From NCBI RefSeq assembly GCF_021043395.1, contig NZ_JAJNKE010000012.1, positions 1 to 64,000 on the forward strand: 64,000 bases of DNA. The letters run 5' to 3'. Of the stretch, positions 18,129-28,039 are shown one piece after another (positions within the stretch are counted from its first letter, which is position 1; every line of letters begins with the position of its first letter). The stretch is from Clostridium guangxiense (GTDB lineage Bacteria > Bacillota > Clostridia > Clostridiales > Clostridiaceae). The translations under genes and the position numbers were made by a program. Under the pieces are notes generated by a model that was not told where the DNA came from, made no database searches, and saw only the letters and a program-made list of their open reading frames with translations.

Positions 18129-20184
18129 CAGTAGCTTCCTCCTTGTTTGCAATATCTATTAAACAGCTCCTAATTTTCCTGACATTACCTGTTTTCAAAG
18201 TTTCAACAAATCCTTTTCTTTCAATTAGTGAAATACTTATCTTCCCTAAAAACTGCAATATATAATTGCTTTCATTATTTCGTGCTAAAAGTACTAAAAA
18301 AGTGTTTACATTTTCTGTAGAAAAGCCTTCACTTGACATTGGAAAAGATTTATCAATATAATATACACCCACAAATGGGATAATCATTTCATCACTTCTA
18401 GTATGAAGGAGTGCCATTCCACTTTTAGGAACTACAACATTACCTTTTTCTTCTCTTTTTAATATTAATCTTTTTATTTCTTCCTTACTTTTACTTATAT
18501 TATTTTTATAAATATCATCCGCAATATAGTCTATTAACTCATTAAAGGTACCAACTTTAACTTTTCTTAATTTTAAATTTTTCAAAATCTCATTAATAAT
18601 CTCATATTCTTTACTTGTTGCATTAAAATTTAAACTATCTGAAGATTTCACAGTTACACTTTGATTTGCCACCTTAATTCTAAAGATAAAATTTTTTACT
18701 TCATCTATGTTTTCTTTTGTCATAAATGGCGAGACAATAATTACATTGTCTATGCCTAAATTAATTGGTACTGTTGACAAAATCAAATCATATTTATTTT
18801 TTAATAATTTGTCATAAACATCATGTATAGGACTAATATCTGTACCACCTATATCTGAGAAAAGAGCTTTTACCTTGTTATTCAATATTTTCGCAGTGCT
18901 TATCCCACTTGGGCAAACAATAAGTACATCTAATTTTCTTCCAAACATCTGCTTCCCTTGTATAGCAACCTCAATGTGCATTATAATATATCCAATTTCC
19001 TCTTCAGGTATTTTAATATTATATCTGGAAAAAATTAATTTGCATTCATTGTTTATTATGTCAAATAATTGACAATAATGTTCTTTTATTTCGTTTACTA
19101 GAGGATTTATAATATCAAGTCCTAAATTAAGCATATGAAACGTCTGTTTTAAATGATTTGATAAGTCCTTAAGCAATTTTTTGTCTTTAGTAATATCTAT
19201 TCCTATTTTTTTTGACACACCAGTTATTAACTCGCTGCTAATACCCTCATAGTTAATATCTGATTCAACAATATTTCCATTATAGCTATTATAATATTTA
19301 TAATCATTTAAATACAAGCATAAGTAAACTAGTTCCTCTTCCGGTAATATTATGTTGCTTTCATATAATTCATCTTGCAATAGTTTTATTTTTTCATATA
19401 TTTTGCTACTTTGCATATCTCGTTTGATTTTTTCTGGTAAAGATATATTACTTTCATCCTTCGTTTTCTTTATAGCAAGAAGTGTGAGAATAAATAAATT
19501 AAAATACTGGACATCATTAACTTTAATATCTCCAAAGTCTAATTGATGAAAAGCTTTTTTAACAATATCAATTGTCGTAACTTCAAATATATCCTTAAAA
19601 AAAGCCTCTACGGTCTCATCTATCTCTTCTCCATAAAGAAATGAAAATAAATATTCAAAAGGTTTAAAGTTAAAAAACAATTCAATAAAAACATTTCTTT
19701 TATTCCATTCTGATCCATCTATTTTTATACCATAAGTTCTTTTTCTTATTAAATATAAGTTTTTAGTTAAAAGCATTTTTTCAATACTGTCTAGGTCTTG
19801 GCTTATACTTCCCATAACTACATTAAATTTATAGCTAAAATAAGGCGCCTTTAAATACCCTTTTTCTAGCAATAACTTACATACAATTGCTATCTTTCTT
19901 TGTTCCTTATTGTATAACCACAGAATAGGAATGGAATTTATTGAATTTTCCAAATATTTTACATTTTCCCTTTCTCCTGATATAATTAAATTCATATTTT
20001 CATAGTACAAAATAGTAAGTTTATACTTTTTTAAAACTTTATTTATAGATGCAATCTCTCTCAATATAGTTCTTACACTTACGGCAAGTTCATTATGAAG
20101 AGCATTAGCATTACAAGATTTTTTATTTATTAATTCGTTTAATATAAATTGCTGTCTAGGAGTTAAAGTATTCATATTGCTCAC
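18121..20184 (-). CDS. mtlR: mannitol operon transcriptional activator with PTS domains
   Basis: A 687-residue MtlR/BglG-type regulator. In order: N-terminal helix-turn-helix domains (LTPRQQFILNELIN), two PTS regulation domains with their His residues (about 170-400, including YIIMHIEVAIQ), a IIB-like domain with the Cys of VLIVCPSGISTAKIL (about residue 420), and a C-terminal IIA-like domain with His in MALLHTRSDEM. In the family, phosphorylation by HPr and MtlA/MtlF sets activity according to mannitol and better carbon sources. It lies between mtlA and mtlF, the clostridial order. It begins 7 bp after mtlA. Confidence 0.95.
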   Translation of the reverse strand: MSNMNTLTPRQQFILNELINKKSCNANALHNELAVSVRTILREIASINKVLKKYKLTILYYENMNLIISGERENVKYLENSINSIPILWLYNKEQRKIAIVCKLLLEKGYLKAPYFSYKFNVVMGSISQDLDSIEKMLLTKNLYLIRKRTYGIKIDGSEWNKRNVFIELFFNFKPFEYLFSFLYGEEIDETVEAFFKDIFEVTTIDIVKKAFHQLDFGDIKVNDVQYFNLFILTLLAIKKTKDESNISLPEKIKRDMQSSKIYEKIKLLQDELYESNIILPEEELVYLCLYLNDYKYYNSYNGNIVESDINYEGISSELITGVSKKIGIDITKDKKLLKDLSNHLKQTFHMLNLGLDIINPLVNEIKEHYCQLFDIINNECKLIFSRYNIKIPEEEIGYIIMHIEVAIQGKQMFGRKLDVLIVCPSGISTAKILNNKVKALFSDIGGTDISPIHDVYDKLLKNKYDLILSTVPINLGIDNVIIVSPFMTKENIDEVKNFIFRIKVANQSVTVKSSDSLNFNATSKEYEIINEILKNLKLRKVKVGTFNELIDYIADDIYKNNISKSKEEIKRLILKREEKGNVVVPKSGMALLHTRSDEMIIPFVGVYYIDKSFPMSSEGFSTENVNTFLVLLARNNESNYILQFLGKISISLIERKGFVETLKTGNVRKIRSCLIDIANKEEATDE

Positions 20185-20191
20185 CTAGTTA

Positions 20192-21646
20192 TCAGTTATT
20201 TTTTATCTTTTCCATAAATTCTACATATTTGGAACGATCTAAGAAATTTTTTACAGTTATTATATTAGCTTCAGGTACACACTTTCTTGCTCTTTCACTT
20301 AAACTTTCCTGTACAAACACTACATCTGCCGTTTTAGGAATACTGTCAACTGAATAATGCTCAACTTTTATACCTTGAATATTTGCATTTTTTAGTTCTT
20401 TCTTTAATATGGACTCTCCCATTGCCGACGATCCCATCCCTGCATCACAAGCAAAAACTATCAAATTAATATTTGAGATTTCTTTTGCTTCACTGTTTTG
20501 ATCATTTGCAGCATTAACAACTTGATTTTTACTTTCTTTTTTCATTTCTTTCATCTTACTTTGAGCTTCTTGAAAATCATCTGTTGTTTCTTTATTAGCC
20601 TTGTCTCTCTTAAGAATAACTGATGCTACTAAAAATGATGCTACTGCTCCAATGGCAACTCCAGCTAATACAGGTAGTTCTGCACCTTTAGGGCACATTG
20701 CCATTAATGCTATTATACTTCCTGGTGAAGCTGCTGCAACTAACCCTGCATGTAATAAAACAAAAGTTAAGTCTGCACAAATTCCTCCAGTTATTACTGC
20801 TAAAAGTAAAAGAGGTTTCATCAAAACGTAAGGGAAATAAATTTCATGTATTCCACCAAGGAATTGTATTATTACTGCTCCTGGAGCAGAACTCTTAGCT
20901 GACCCTTTACCATATAGGCAATATGCTAAAAGGATTCCAAGTCCGGGACCTGGGTCTGCCTCAAGTAAGAAAAATATTGATTTTCCAAGGCTCTGCACTT
21001 GTTGAATTCCAAGAGGTGTAAATACACCATGATTAACTGCATTATTTAAAAACAATATTTTTGCTGGTTCTACGACTAATGCTATTAACGGAAGTAATCC
21101 TTTTTTAGTTATTGCTAAAGCTATTGATCCTAATCCACTTGATGCCCCAGCAACTACAGGACCAACTACCAGATATGCAATTACAGCAAGTATCCCTCCC
21201 AAAATTCCAGCTGAAAAGTTATTTACAAGCATTTCAAAACCTGTTGGAATTTTTCCTTCAACTAATTTATCGAATTTTTTTATTAGGTATCCACCTAAAG
21301 GTCCCATTATCATTGCTCCAAGAAACATTGGTATTGAAGTTCCAACTATCATACCCATAGTGGCTATTACTCCTACTACACCACCTCTGATATCATAAAC
21401 AAGTTTACCACCTTGATATGCTATAAGCATTGGAAGCATATAATCAACCATAGGATTTACAAGTTTTGAAAGATTGTCATTAGGTATCCATCCAGTTTTA
21501 ATAAATAATGCTGTTATCAAACCCCAAGCAATAAACGCTCCAATATTTGGCATAACCATTCCACTTAAGAAACTACCAAAACTTTGAACTGCTTTTTTTA
21601 ATGAAGACGATCTTAAATTTTGTTTATCATTTTCAATTGTTTCCAT
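20192..21646 (-). CDS. mtlA: PTS mannitol transporter subunit IICB
   Basis: A 484-residue membrane permease. Residues about 20-345 are the hydrophobic IIC domain ([31 protein letters not shown], the conserved [13 protein letters not shown]). A charged linker leads to a IIB domain whose phosphorylated Cys400 is in [14 protein letters not shown]. It imports mannitol and phosphorylates it to mannitol 1-phosphate. There is no C-terminal IIA; mtlF supplies it. First gene of the operon. Confidence 0.97.
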   Translation of the reverse strand: METIENDKQNLRSSSLKKAVQSFGSFLSGMVMPNIGAFIAWGLITALFIKTGWIPNDNLSKLVNPMVDYMLPMLIAYQGGKLVYDIRGGVVGVIATMGMIVGTSIPMFLGAMIMGPLGGYLIKKFDKLVEGKIPTGFEMLVNNFSAGILGGILAVIAYLVVGPVVAGASSGLGSIALAITKKGLLPLIALVVEPAKILFLNNAVNHGVFTPLGIQQVQSLGKSIFFLLEADPGPGLGILLAYCLYGKGSAKSSAPGAVIIQFLGGIHEIYFPYVLMKPLLLLAVITGGICADLTFVLLHAGLVAAASPGSIIALMAMCPKGAELPVLAGVAIGAVASFLVASVILKRDKANKETTDDFQEAQSKMKEMKKESKNQVVNAANDQNSEAKEISNINLIVFACDAGMGSSAMGESILKKELKNANIQGIKVEHYSVDSIPKTADVVFVQESLSERARKCVPEANIITVKNFLDRSKYVEFMEKIKNN

Positions 21647-21708
21647 ACTATATCCCCCACATCATTGTAATTATTTCCTTCAAGTAAAATGATAAGGCAA
21701 AATACTAT

Positions 21709-21752
21709 CGTTTTCAATTTATGCAAGTTCATTTTTGGTATACGTTTTCAAT
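21709..21752. promoter_or_regulatory. paired direct repeats upstream of mtlA
   Basis: CGTTTTCAAT occurs at 21709-21718 and 21743-21752, exactly 34 bp apart, in the mtlA promoter region. Read in the minus strand, each is ATTGAAAACG followed by AT-rich sequence. This resembles half of a catabolite-responsive element, and spaced repeats also suit MtlR binding. Which protein binds cannot be decided by eye. The rest of 21647-21864 shows nothing else. Confidence 0.45.
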
Positions 21753-21864
21753 GACAATTTTAAAAATAAGGTATTTCTAGAATTTATATTTCATGTATAT
21801 ACATTTTAAATAGGCAAGAATTTACATTGAAAAAATACATCTCATATACTTTAAGAAATGAAAA

Positions 21865-21898
21865 TAATAGCCATGATAAAATATTATCATGGCTATTA
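21865..21898 (-). terminator. adhE terminator
   Basis: A perfect 14-bp stem (21865-21878 with 21885-21898) with a 6-base loop lies 34 bp beyond the adhE stop; a T-rich stretch follows in the minus strand. Confidence 0.8.
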
Positions 21899-21931
21899 TA
21901 GGTTAAGCAATTATCTCTAGGAGATATGTCT

Positions 21932-24508
21932 TTAAAATGCTTTTATATATATATCTTTAATTTCATTTATAAGTGGGTATCTAGGATTAGCTGTAGTACA
22001 CTGATCATCATAAGCAAGCTCTGACATTTCATCTAACGTAAGATAAAAATCCTTTTTGTCTATTCCAGCTGCACTTATATTTTTAGGAATACCTAACTCC
22101 TTTTTTAACTGTGAAATGGCTTCTATTAATGCTTTAACTTTCTCATCATCATTGCTGCCCTTTAAATTTAAATAGTCTGCGATTTCAGCATATTTTTCCT
22201 TTGCATTAGGATATTTATATTGAGGAAATGCTGTTTGTTTTATTGGACAATCTGTTGCATTATATTTAATAACTTCTTCTATTAATACTGCACATGCAAC
22301 CCCATGAGCAACATGATGCATTGCTCCAAGCTTATGAGCCATTGAATGACATATACCTAAGAAAGAATTTGCAAAAGCCATCCCTGCGATATTAGATGCA
22401 TGTGCCATTTTTTCTCTAGCTTCTGTATCTTCTTTTCCATTTCTATAAGCTCTAGGCAAATATTTAAATATCATTTTTATAGCCCTTAAGGCTAATCCAT
22501 CAGTATAGTCAGTAGCCATAACTGAAACATATGCCTCTACAGCATGAACTAATGCATCTATTCCAGTTACTGCTGTTAATCCTTTAGGCATATTCATCAT
22601 TAATTCAGTATCTATTATAGCCATATTTGGTGTTAATTCATAAGAAGTCAAAGGATATTTCATTCCCGTTTCGTTATCAGTTATAACTGCAAAAGGTGTT
22701 ACTTCCGAACCGGTACCAGCAGTCGTAGGTATTGCTACTGAAATTGCCTTTTTACCTAATTTAGGGAAATCACATATTCTCTTTCTTATATCCATAAATC
22801 TTATAGCCAAATTTTCAATTTCTGCCTCTGGATACTCATACAATAAGTGCATAATCTTCGCTGCATCCATTGCAGAACCACCACCGATAGATATTATAGT
22901 ATCAGGTTCAAAACTAAGCATTTCTTTAGCACCTTTTTTTACCGAATCAATGGTTGGATCAGATTTAATATCTGAAAATACACTATATTCAACATTTATT
23001 TCATCTAGTACGCTTGTGATTTTATTAACATATCCAAGTTTAAAAAGATCTTTATCTGTTACTATAAATGCTCTTTTCCTATTCATATCTTTTAATTCCT
23101 TTAATGCAAATCCAAGGCAACCGTATTTAAAATATATTTTTTGTGGAACTTTGAACCAAAGCATATTCTCCCTTCTTTCAGCAACACTCTTAATATTTAA
23201 TAGTTGTCTAGGCTCTACATTTTGTGATACAGAATTTCCTCCCCAAGTACCGCATCCTAACGTAAATGAGGGTGCTATTGCAAAATTGTATAAATCACCA
23301 CTTGCTCCTTGCGAAGAAGGCATATTAATAAACGTTCTTGCAGTTTTCATTGTTAATCCAAATTTTTTAACCTTGTCTTTATTACTTTGTGAATTTATAT
23401 ATAAAGATGATGTATGTCCATTTCCTCCTAAGTGTATAAGTCTTTGTGCCTTTTCAAGAGCTTCATCAAAATCTTTAACTTTATACATAGCTAATACTGG
23501 TGATAACTTTTCATGTGAAAATAACTCGTCTCTTTCAACAGATTGTATTTCACCTATTAATATCTTTGTTGTTTCAGGAACTTTTATTCCTGCCATTTTA
23601 GCAATTGTATAAGCCGCTTTTCCCACTATACCTGCATTAATATTTCCATCCTTAAACATGATTTCTTTTACTTTAACCATCTCATTTTTATTAAGTATAT
23701 ATGCTCCACGCTTTATAAACTCCTCTTTGACTTTCTCGTATATTGAATTTGGAATTAACACTGATTGCTCAGAAGCGCATATTACACCATTATCATAAGT
23801 TTTTGATAAAATTATAGAACTTACTGCCATTTCTATATCTGCGCTTTCATCAATTATTGCTGGCGTGTTTCCAGCTCCAACTCCAATTGCAGGTTTTCCC
23901 GATGAGTATGCTGCTTTAACCATTGATGGTCCTCCTGTGGCCAATACTATATCCGCTTCACTCATTAATTCTTGAGAAAGTTCTATTGATGGTTCATCTA
24001 TCCAACCTATTATATTTTTAGGAGCCCCAGCTTTAACAGCTGCATCTAAAATCAATTTTGCTGCAGTAATAGTTGATTTTTTTGCACGTGGATGAGGTGA
24101 AAATAAAATTGCATTCCTTGTTTTTAAAGAAATTAATGATTTAAAAATTGTTGTAGATGTTGGATTGGTAGTAGGAATTATAGCTGCAACGATACCAATT
24201 GGCTCAGCAACTTTTGCTATACCTAATGCTTCATCATGTTCTATTATTCCACAGGTTTTTTCATCTTTATATTTGTTATATATATACTCCGCTGCAAAAT
24301 GATTTTTTATAATTTTATCCTCTACAAAACCTATTGCTGTTTCTTCTACTGCCAGCTTGGATAATTTTATTCTCTCCTTAGCTGCTGCTATAGCGCACTG
24401 CTTAAAAATTTTATCAACTTGTTCCTGAGTATATGTTGCAAACTTTTTTTGTGCCTCCCTTAATTCATTTAACTTTTGTTTTAGCTCTTTTGAATTTGTG
24501 ACTTTCAT
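21932..24508 (-). CDS. adhE2: bifunctional aldehyde-CoA/alcohol dehydrogenase, AdhE2 type
   Basis: An 858-residue fusion. Residues 1 to about 440 form a CoA-acylating aldehyde dehydrogenase with the thiol Cys244 in NGVICASEQS. Residues from about 450 form an iron-dependent alcohol dehydrogenase with ISIGGGSAMDAAK (NAD binding) and metal-binding His residues in FLGICHSMAHKLGAMHHVAHG. It reduces acetyl-CoA or butyryl-CoA to ethanol or butanol using NADH and can form spirosomes. Length and sequence agree very closely with my memory of C. acetobutylicum AdhE2. That gene sits on a megaplasmid there, whereas here it neighbours the mannitol operon. A Rex operator lies upstream. GGGGTG precedes the ATG. 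Confidence 0.95.
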   Translation of the reverse strand: MKVTNSKELKQKLNELREAQKKFATYTQEQVDKIFKQCAIAAAKERIKLSKLAVEETAIGFVEDKIIKNHFAAEYIYNKYKDEKTCGIIEHDEALGIAKVAEPIGIVAAIIPTTNPTSTTIFKSLISLKTRNAILFSPHPRAKKSTITAAKLILDAAVKAGAPKNIIGWIDEPSIELSQELMSEADIVLATGGPSMVKAAYSSGKPAIGVGAGNTPAIIDESADIEMAVSSIILSKTYDNGVICASEQSVLIPNSIYEKVKEEFIKRGAYILNKNEMVKVKEIMFKDGNINAGIVGKAAYTIAKMAGIKVPETTKILIGEIQSVERDELFSHEKLSPVLAMYKVKDFDEALEKAQRLIHLGGNGHTSSLYINSQSNKDKVKKFGLTMKTARTFINMPSSQGASGDLYNFAIAPSFTLGCGTWGGNSVSQNVEPRQLLNIKSVAERRENMLWFKVPQKIYFKYGCLGFALKELKDMNRKRAFIVTDKDLFKLGYVNKITSVLDEINVEYSVFSDIKSDPTIDSVKKGAKEMLSFEPDTIISIGGGSAMDAAKIMHLLYEYPEAEIENLAIRFMDIRKRICDFPKLGKKAISVAIPTTAGTGSEVTPFAVITDNETGMKYPLTSYELTPNMAIIDTELMMNMPKGLTAVTGIDALVHAVEAYVSVMATDYTDGLALRAIKMIFKYLPRAYRNGKEDTEAREKMAHASNIAGMAFANSFLGICHSMAHKLGAMHHVAHGVACAVLIEEVIKYNATDCPIKQTAFPQYKYPNAKEKYAEIADYLNLKGSNDDEKVKALIEAISQLKKELGIPKNISAAGIDKKDFYLTLDEMSELAYDDQCTTANPRYPLINEIKDIYIKAF

Positions 24509-24538
24509 TGATATACACCCCTTCTATGAAATTCATAA

Positions 24539-24556
24539 TTAGTTTGATATTTAACA
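24539..24556. promoter_or_regulatory. weak second Rex half-site
   Basis: TAGTTTGATATTTAACAA has one perfect half (TTAACAA) of the Rex dyad and three mismatches in the other half. It lies 31 bp before the adhE start. Confidence 0.35.
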
Positions 24557-24754
24557 AACTATTGTAAGCAAAACTCATTGTATTATATAACACATCTTAG
24601 TAACTTATAAATTGTGAAATGCAACTTACTTATGTTTTACCCTGTAAAAATTGCAAATCGTTTATATTCCTATATCTCCGGCATTTTTTCTTCCACAATA
24701 TGGTCATAGAACAATTTTATTATTATAGAGCTATTATATAACAGCATTTTATTA

Positions 24755-24772
24755 TTGTCAAATATTTAACAA
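24755..24772. promoter_or_regulatory. Rex operator upstream of adhE2
   Basis: TTGTCAAATATTTAACAA matches the clostridial Rex consensus TTGTTAA-N4-TTAACAA at 13 of 14 defined positions. It lies about 250 bp upstream of adhE2. Rex is the NADH/NAD-sensing repressor of fermentation genes, and adhE2 is a known Rex target in C. acetobutylicum. The long gene-free region 24509-24850 is therefore the adhE2 control region. Confidence 0.7.
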
Positions 24773-24850
24773 TCTTAATTACTTGAAATTACAAAAAGTA
24801 ACTTTGTCTTAAATAAACGTTGATTTTTACACTTATTTAAGACAAGACTA

Positions 24851-24875
24851 AAAAAAAGACCCAAAGGTCTTTTTA
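24851..24875 (-). terminator. terminator of the CBS gene
   Basis: AAAGACC and GGTCTTT arms around CAAA, followed by Ts in the minus strand, immediately after the CBS gene. Confidence 0.8.
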
Positions 24876-25295
24876 AGCTTCTTTTTTTATTTTCTGAAAT
24901 AAATTTTTGTAAAGATAATTTATTATATCGCTTCTCTTTATTATCCCTATAAATACATTATTGTCATCTGTTACAGGTACAAAATTTTGATTTACAGCCA
25001 TGGACACTAAATCCTCTATATCAGAATCTATGTGCACCGCCTTATTTATAATATGTCTTGGAATATCACCTATTAAAACCTTGTTTGTGTTTTTAAAATC
25101 AAGTCCAGGTGTATTTTTCATCATCCAAAGCAAATCACCTTCAGTTAATGTACCTACATATCCACCTTTGTCATCCAATATTGGAATTGCTGTATATCTA
25201 TGATACTCCATTCTTTCAAGAGCTTGTCTCATCGTTGAAGTTATCTGCTCACAAATCACTTCATTCTTTGGAGTTAAAAAAAATGCTATATTCAT
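24873..25295 (-). CDS. CBS-domain pair protein
   Basis: A 140-residue cytosolic protein made of two CBS motifs. The first includes MEYHRYTAIPILDDKGGYVGTLTEGDLLW, the second VNQNFVPVTDDNNVFIGIIKRSDIINYL. CBS pairs bind adenine nucleotides and usually regulate a partner, but no partner domain is fused here. It appears monocistronic. The N-terminus (MNIAFFLTPKNEVICE) is typical of a small clostridial family of stand-alone CBS proteins with no known role. Confidence 0.88.
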   Translation of the reverse strand: MNIAFFLTPKNEVICEQITSTMRQALERMEYHRYTAIPILDDKGGYVGTLTEGDLLWMMKNTPGLDFKNTNKVLIGDIPRHIINKAVHIDSDIEDLVSMAVNQNFVPVTDDNNVFIGIIKRSDIINYLYKNLFQKIKKEA

Positions 25296-25660
25296 AAGTC
25301 TATTGGCCCCTTTTCATTCTTAACTATTATTTAGTGAAACTAGCGCAACTGCAAACTATATGTGCACCATAATCCCTTGAAGATTGGTATTTTGGTACAT
25401 AAATAGTTTAATTTGGCGGTGTTTTCACTTCAGAAATAAACCACCTGAAATTAGCATTTAATAATAAACATTCTTTGTTTTCCAAATGGCATTTCTTTGT
25501 GCCCTCATAAATATTATATAATTTCTTTTTTTCAATGCCATTAACTAACTTTTAACTTTCTGTAAATTACATAGTTCTTATTGAGTAAACGTATACAGAC
25601 ACATTATACATGTTTTTTTTTAATTAATCAATTTATTATTTCAAATTTAAAATTTTAGTG
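25296..25660. other. gene-free stretch upstream of the CBS gene
   Basis: No coding frame or clear structure was seen. A good -10 hexamer TATAAT on the plus strand lies at about 25661-25666, just before the inverted-repeat element that follows. Confidence 0.3.
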
Positions 25661-25674
25661 TATAATAAAAAACA

Positions 25675-25804
25675 AGGGCTATCCACATTATGTTAGGGGT
25701 TTAGGTAGTTAAAGAAACTACAAATTAAAATTTTCCATGAGTTTACAAATAAAGTTTACAAATAAAATTTACAAATTACTAGCCTGTGCTTTTTGGATAG
25801 CCCT
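25675..25804. repeat. 130-bp element closed by an 11-bp perfect inverted repeat
   Basis: AGGGCTATCCA (25675-25685) pairs exactly with TGGATAGCCCT (25794-25804). Inside are a small hairpin (GTAGTT with AACTAC, about 25705-25720) and three near-copies of a 13-base unit TTTACAAATAAAG (about 25742-25779). A TATAAT hexamer lies 9 bases before it. The GC-rich closing stem stands out against its AT-rich surroundings. It could be a structured RNA or a short non-autonomous transposable element; I do not recognise it. Confidence 0.55.
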
Positions 25805-25924
25805 CAACTGGGTATTTATAAATTTAATAATGTTCATCAAGTTTTTTTATTAAATTTATATTACAATTTGATTTTATCATTATTATGTTAAAAATCAATA
25901 CTTATTTTAAAAAAATAATTATTT

Positions 25925-27610
25925 TTACTTAAGTCCCTCCAATTTATGTGTTAATTTTAAGTTTTCACTATAATCAACGCAGCAATCAATAACACTTGGC
26001 ACCTCTTGCTTAAATGCTTCCTCTAAAGTTGGAAGTAATTCCTTAGCTTTAGTAATTCTGTATCCTTTAAGCCCCATACTTTCTGCTAACATCTTAAAGT
26101 CAGGATTAGTAAAATCTACACATGCGCTTTCTCCATATCTTTCTTCTTGCTTCCACTTTATAAGCCCGTAGCTGCTGTCATTAAATATTAAAGTTACAAA
26201 TGGAGTTCCCACTCTTCTTGCAGTTTCAAGTTCCTGTGAGTTCATCATAAATCCACCATCTCCTGTAACTGCAATAACCTTCTTATCAGGATTTATAAGC
26301 TTTGCAGCAAGAGCTCCTGGTATTGCTATACCCATAGATGCAAAACCATTGGATATTATACATGTATTTGGCTTCAAGCAGTGATAATGTCTTGCTATCC
26401 ACATTTTATGTGCACCAACATCTGAAATAACAATATCATCCTCGCCCATTACTTTTCTCAAATCAAATAAGATTTTTTGAGGTTTCATTGGGAATGCATC
26501 ATCATTAGCATATTCTTCATAATCCTTTTTCATATCTTCCCTAACTTTTAATACCTGCTTAGGAGTTTCTAGTCTAGTTGAACGCCTTACTATTTCATAT
26601 ACTGAATCTGAAATATCACCTATAACCTCAACTTCTGGAATATAGCATCTATTAATTTCAGATTTCTCCTCGCTTATGTGAATTATCTTTATATCACCTT
26701 TTGCATTCCACTTTTTAGGTGAATATTCTATAATATCATAACCTATAGTTATTACTAAATCGGTCTTTTCAAATATACGGTTAACATAATCCTTTTGAGC
26801 TAAACCCATACTCCATATTGATAATGGATTTGTATATGGTATTATTCCTTTTCCCATAAAAGTATTTGCTACTGGAATATTTAATCTTTCTGCCATCTCA
26901 AGCACAGCTCTGCTTGCATTAGAACGTATTGCACCATTTCCCGCAAGTATTAAAGGATTTTTTGCTCTTGATATTGCCACGGAGGCCTTTTCTATGCTGC
27001 TGTAAGACGCAAAACTTTTTTCACATGATACATGTCTTAATGGCTTAGCATCTGCTGGCATACTTGCAATATTTTGAGGCAAATCTATATGGCAAGCTCC
27101 TGGTTTTTCTGTTGTTGCTGTTTTAAATGCTTTTCTAACGATTTCTGCTGCTGTATCTGGTCTTACAATTTGCTTGTTCCACTTTGTAACTGGAGCGAAC
27201 ATTGCAACCAAATCCAAGTTTTGATGTGATTCTATGTGCATTCTATCTGTTCCTACTTGTCCAGTTATTGCTACTAGTGGCGCTCCATCAAGATTTGCAT
27301 CAGCAACACCTGTCATTAAATTTGTTGCACCTGGTCCTAATGTAGATAAGCAAACTCCTGGCTTTCCTGTAAGTCTTCCATATACGTCAGCCATAAATGC
27401 AGCCCCCTGCTCATGACGAGTAGTTATAAACTTAATAGAAGATTTTTTAAGAGCGTTTACTAACGCTAAATTTTCTTCTCCTGGTATTCCAAATATGTAC
27501 TTTACACCTTCGTTTTCAAGGCATTCAACTACAAGTTCTGCTGTAGTTACAACTTTAGAAGCTTCACCTTCTATATTTTGTTCACTCTTAACTGTCATGT
27601 CTTTATTCAT
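25925..27610 (-). CDS. alsS: acetolactate synthase, catabolic type
   Basis: A 561-residue thiamine-diphosphate enzyme. The catalytic Glu67 is in TTRHEQGAAFMADVYGR, and the ThDP/metal motif is VTGDGGFMMNSQELETARRVG ending near NDSSYGLIKW. It joins two pyruvates to 2-acetolactate. The single large subunit without a neighbouring small regulatory subunit, and the SYGLIKWKQ pattern, point to the catabolic AlsS form that feeds acetoin rather than the IlvB biosynthetic form. No alsD is adjacent. AGGAGG precedes the ATG. Confidence 0.9.
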   Translation of the reverse strand: MNKDMTVKSEQNIEGEASKVVTTAELVVECLENEGVKYIFGIPGEENLALVNALKKSSIKFITTRHEQGAAFMADVYGRLTGKPGVCLSTLGPGATNLMTGVADANLDGAPLVAITGQVGTDRMHIESHQNLDLVAMFAPVTKWNKQIVRPDTAAEIVRKAFKTATTEKPGACHIDLPQNIASMPADAKPLRHVSCEKSFASYSSIEKASVAISRAKNPLILAGNGAIRSNASRAVLEMAERLNIPVANTFMGKGIIPYTNPLSIWSMGLAQKDYVNRIFEKTDLVITIGYDIIEYSPKKWNAKGDIKIIHISEEKSEINRCYIPEVEVIGDISDSVYEIVRRSTRLETPKQVLKVREDMKKDYEEYANDDAFPMKPQKILFDLRKVMGEDDIVISDVGAHKMWIARHYHCLKPNTCIISNGFASMGIAIPGALAAKLINPDKKVIAVTGDGGFMMNSQELETARRVGTPFVTLIFNDSSYGLIKWKQEERYGESACVDFTNPDFKMLAESMGLKGYRITKAKELLPTLEEAFKQEVPSVIDCCVDYSENLKLTHKLEGLK

Positions 27611-28039
27611 TTAACTTCCTCCTAAAAAATGATAATTATATTTTTTCCCCTAAATTTATAATAGTATTTTATATAATAGATTACAATAAAAAATGAATAA
27701 TTTCTAGTCATTTCTGCAAATTTTACGAAGAAAATAAATCACTTTTTCTAATAATTTCTTTCATTTTTACACAAATTTTATCTGTTTTTGCATAATTTTA
27801 GTTTTAGACTTTCATATTGTTTATATGTATGCATAATTATTTTCATGTATTTCATCAAGAGTATAAAAAAATAGGATTTAGTCTTAAATTCAAATATATT
27901 TTCTAACTAAATCCCATAGTTTTGCAAGTATTTAAAACTCAGTTGCATTTAATTCTTTTTTTATGCTATTTTTATATTATTTAATTCTGTAATTTTATTT
28001 TAAATAAGTTACCTTATTTACACTTATTTAAAACGTAAA
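27611..28039. terminator. gene-free stretch with two hairpins
   Basis: TTTTAAATAAGT (27998-28009) pairs with ACTTATTTAAAA (28022-28033), just past the MacB-like permease gene, and is its probable terminator. A second 9-bp inverted pair, GGATTTAGT (27874-27882) and ACTAAATCC (27906-27914), lies upstream of alsS and has no evident role. No gene is seen in the rest. Confidence 0.55.

Noticed and set aside
25675-25804. A known riboswitch such as c-di-GMP, SAM or glycine type
   Set aside because: The conserved core sequences of those classes are not visible; only the closing stem and repeats are.
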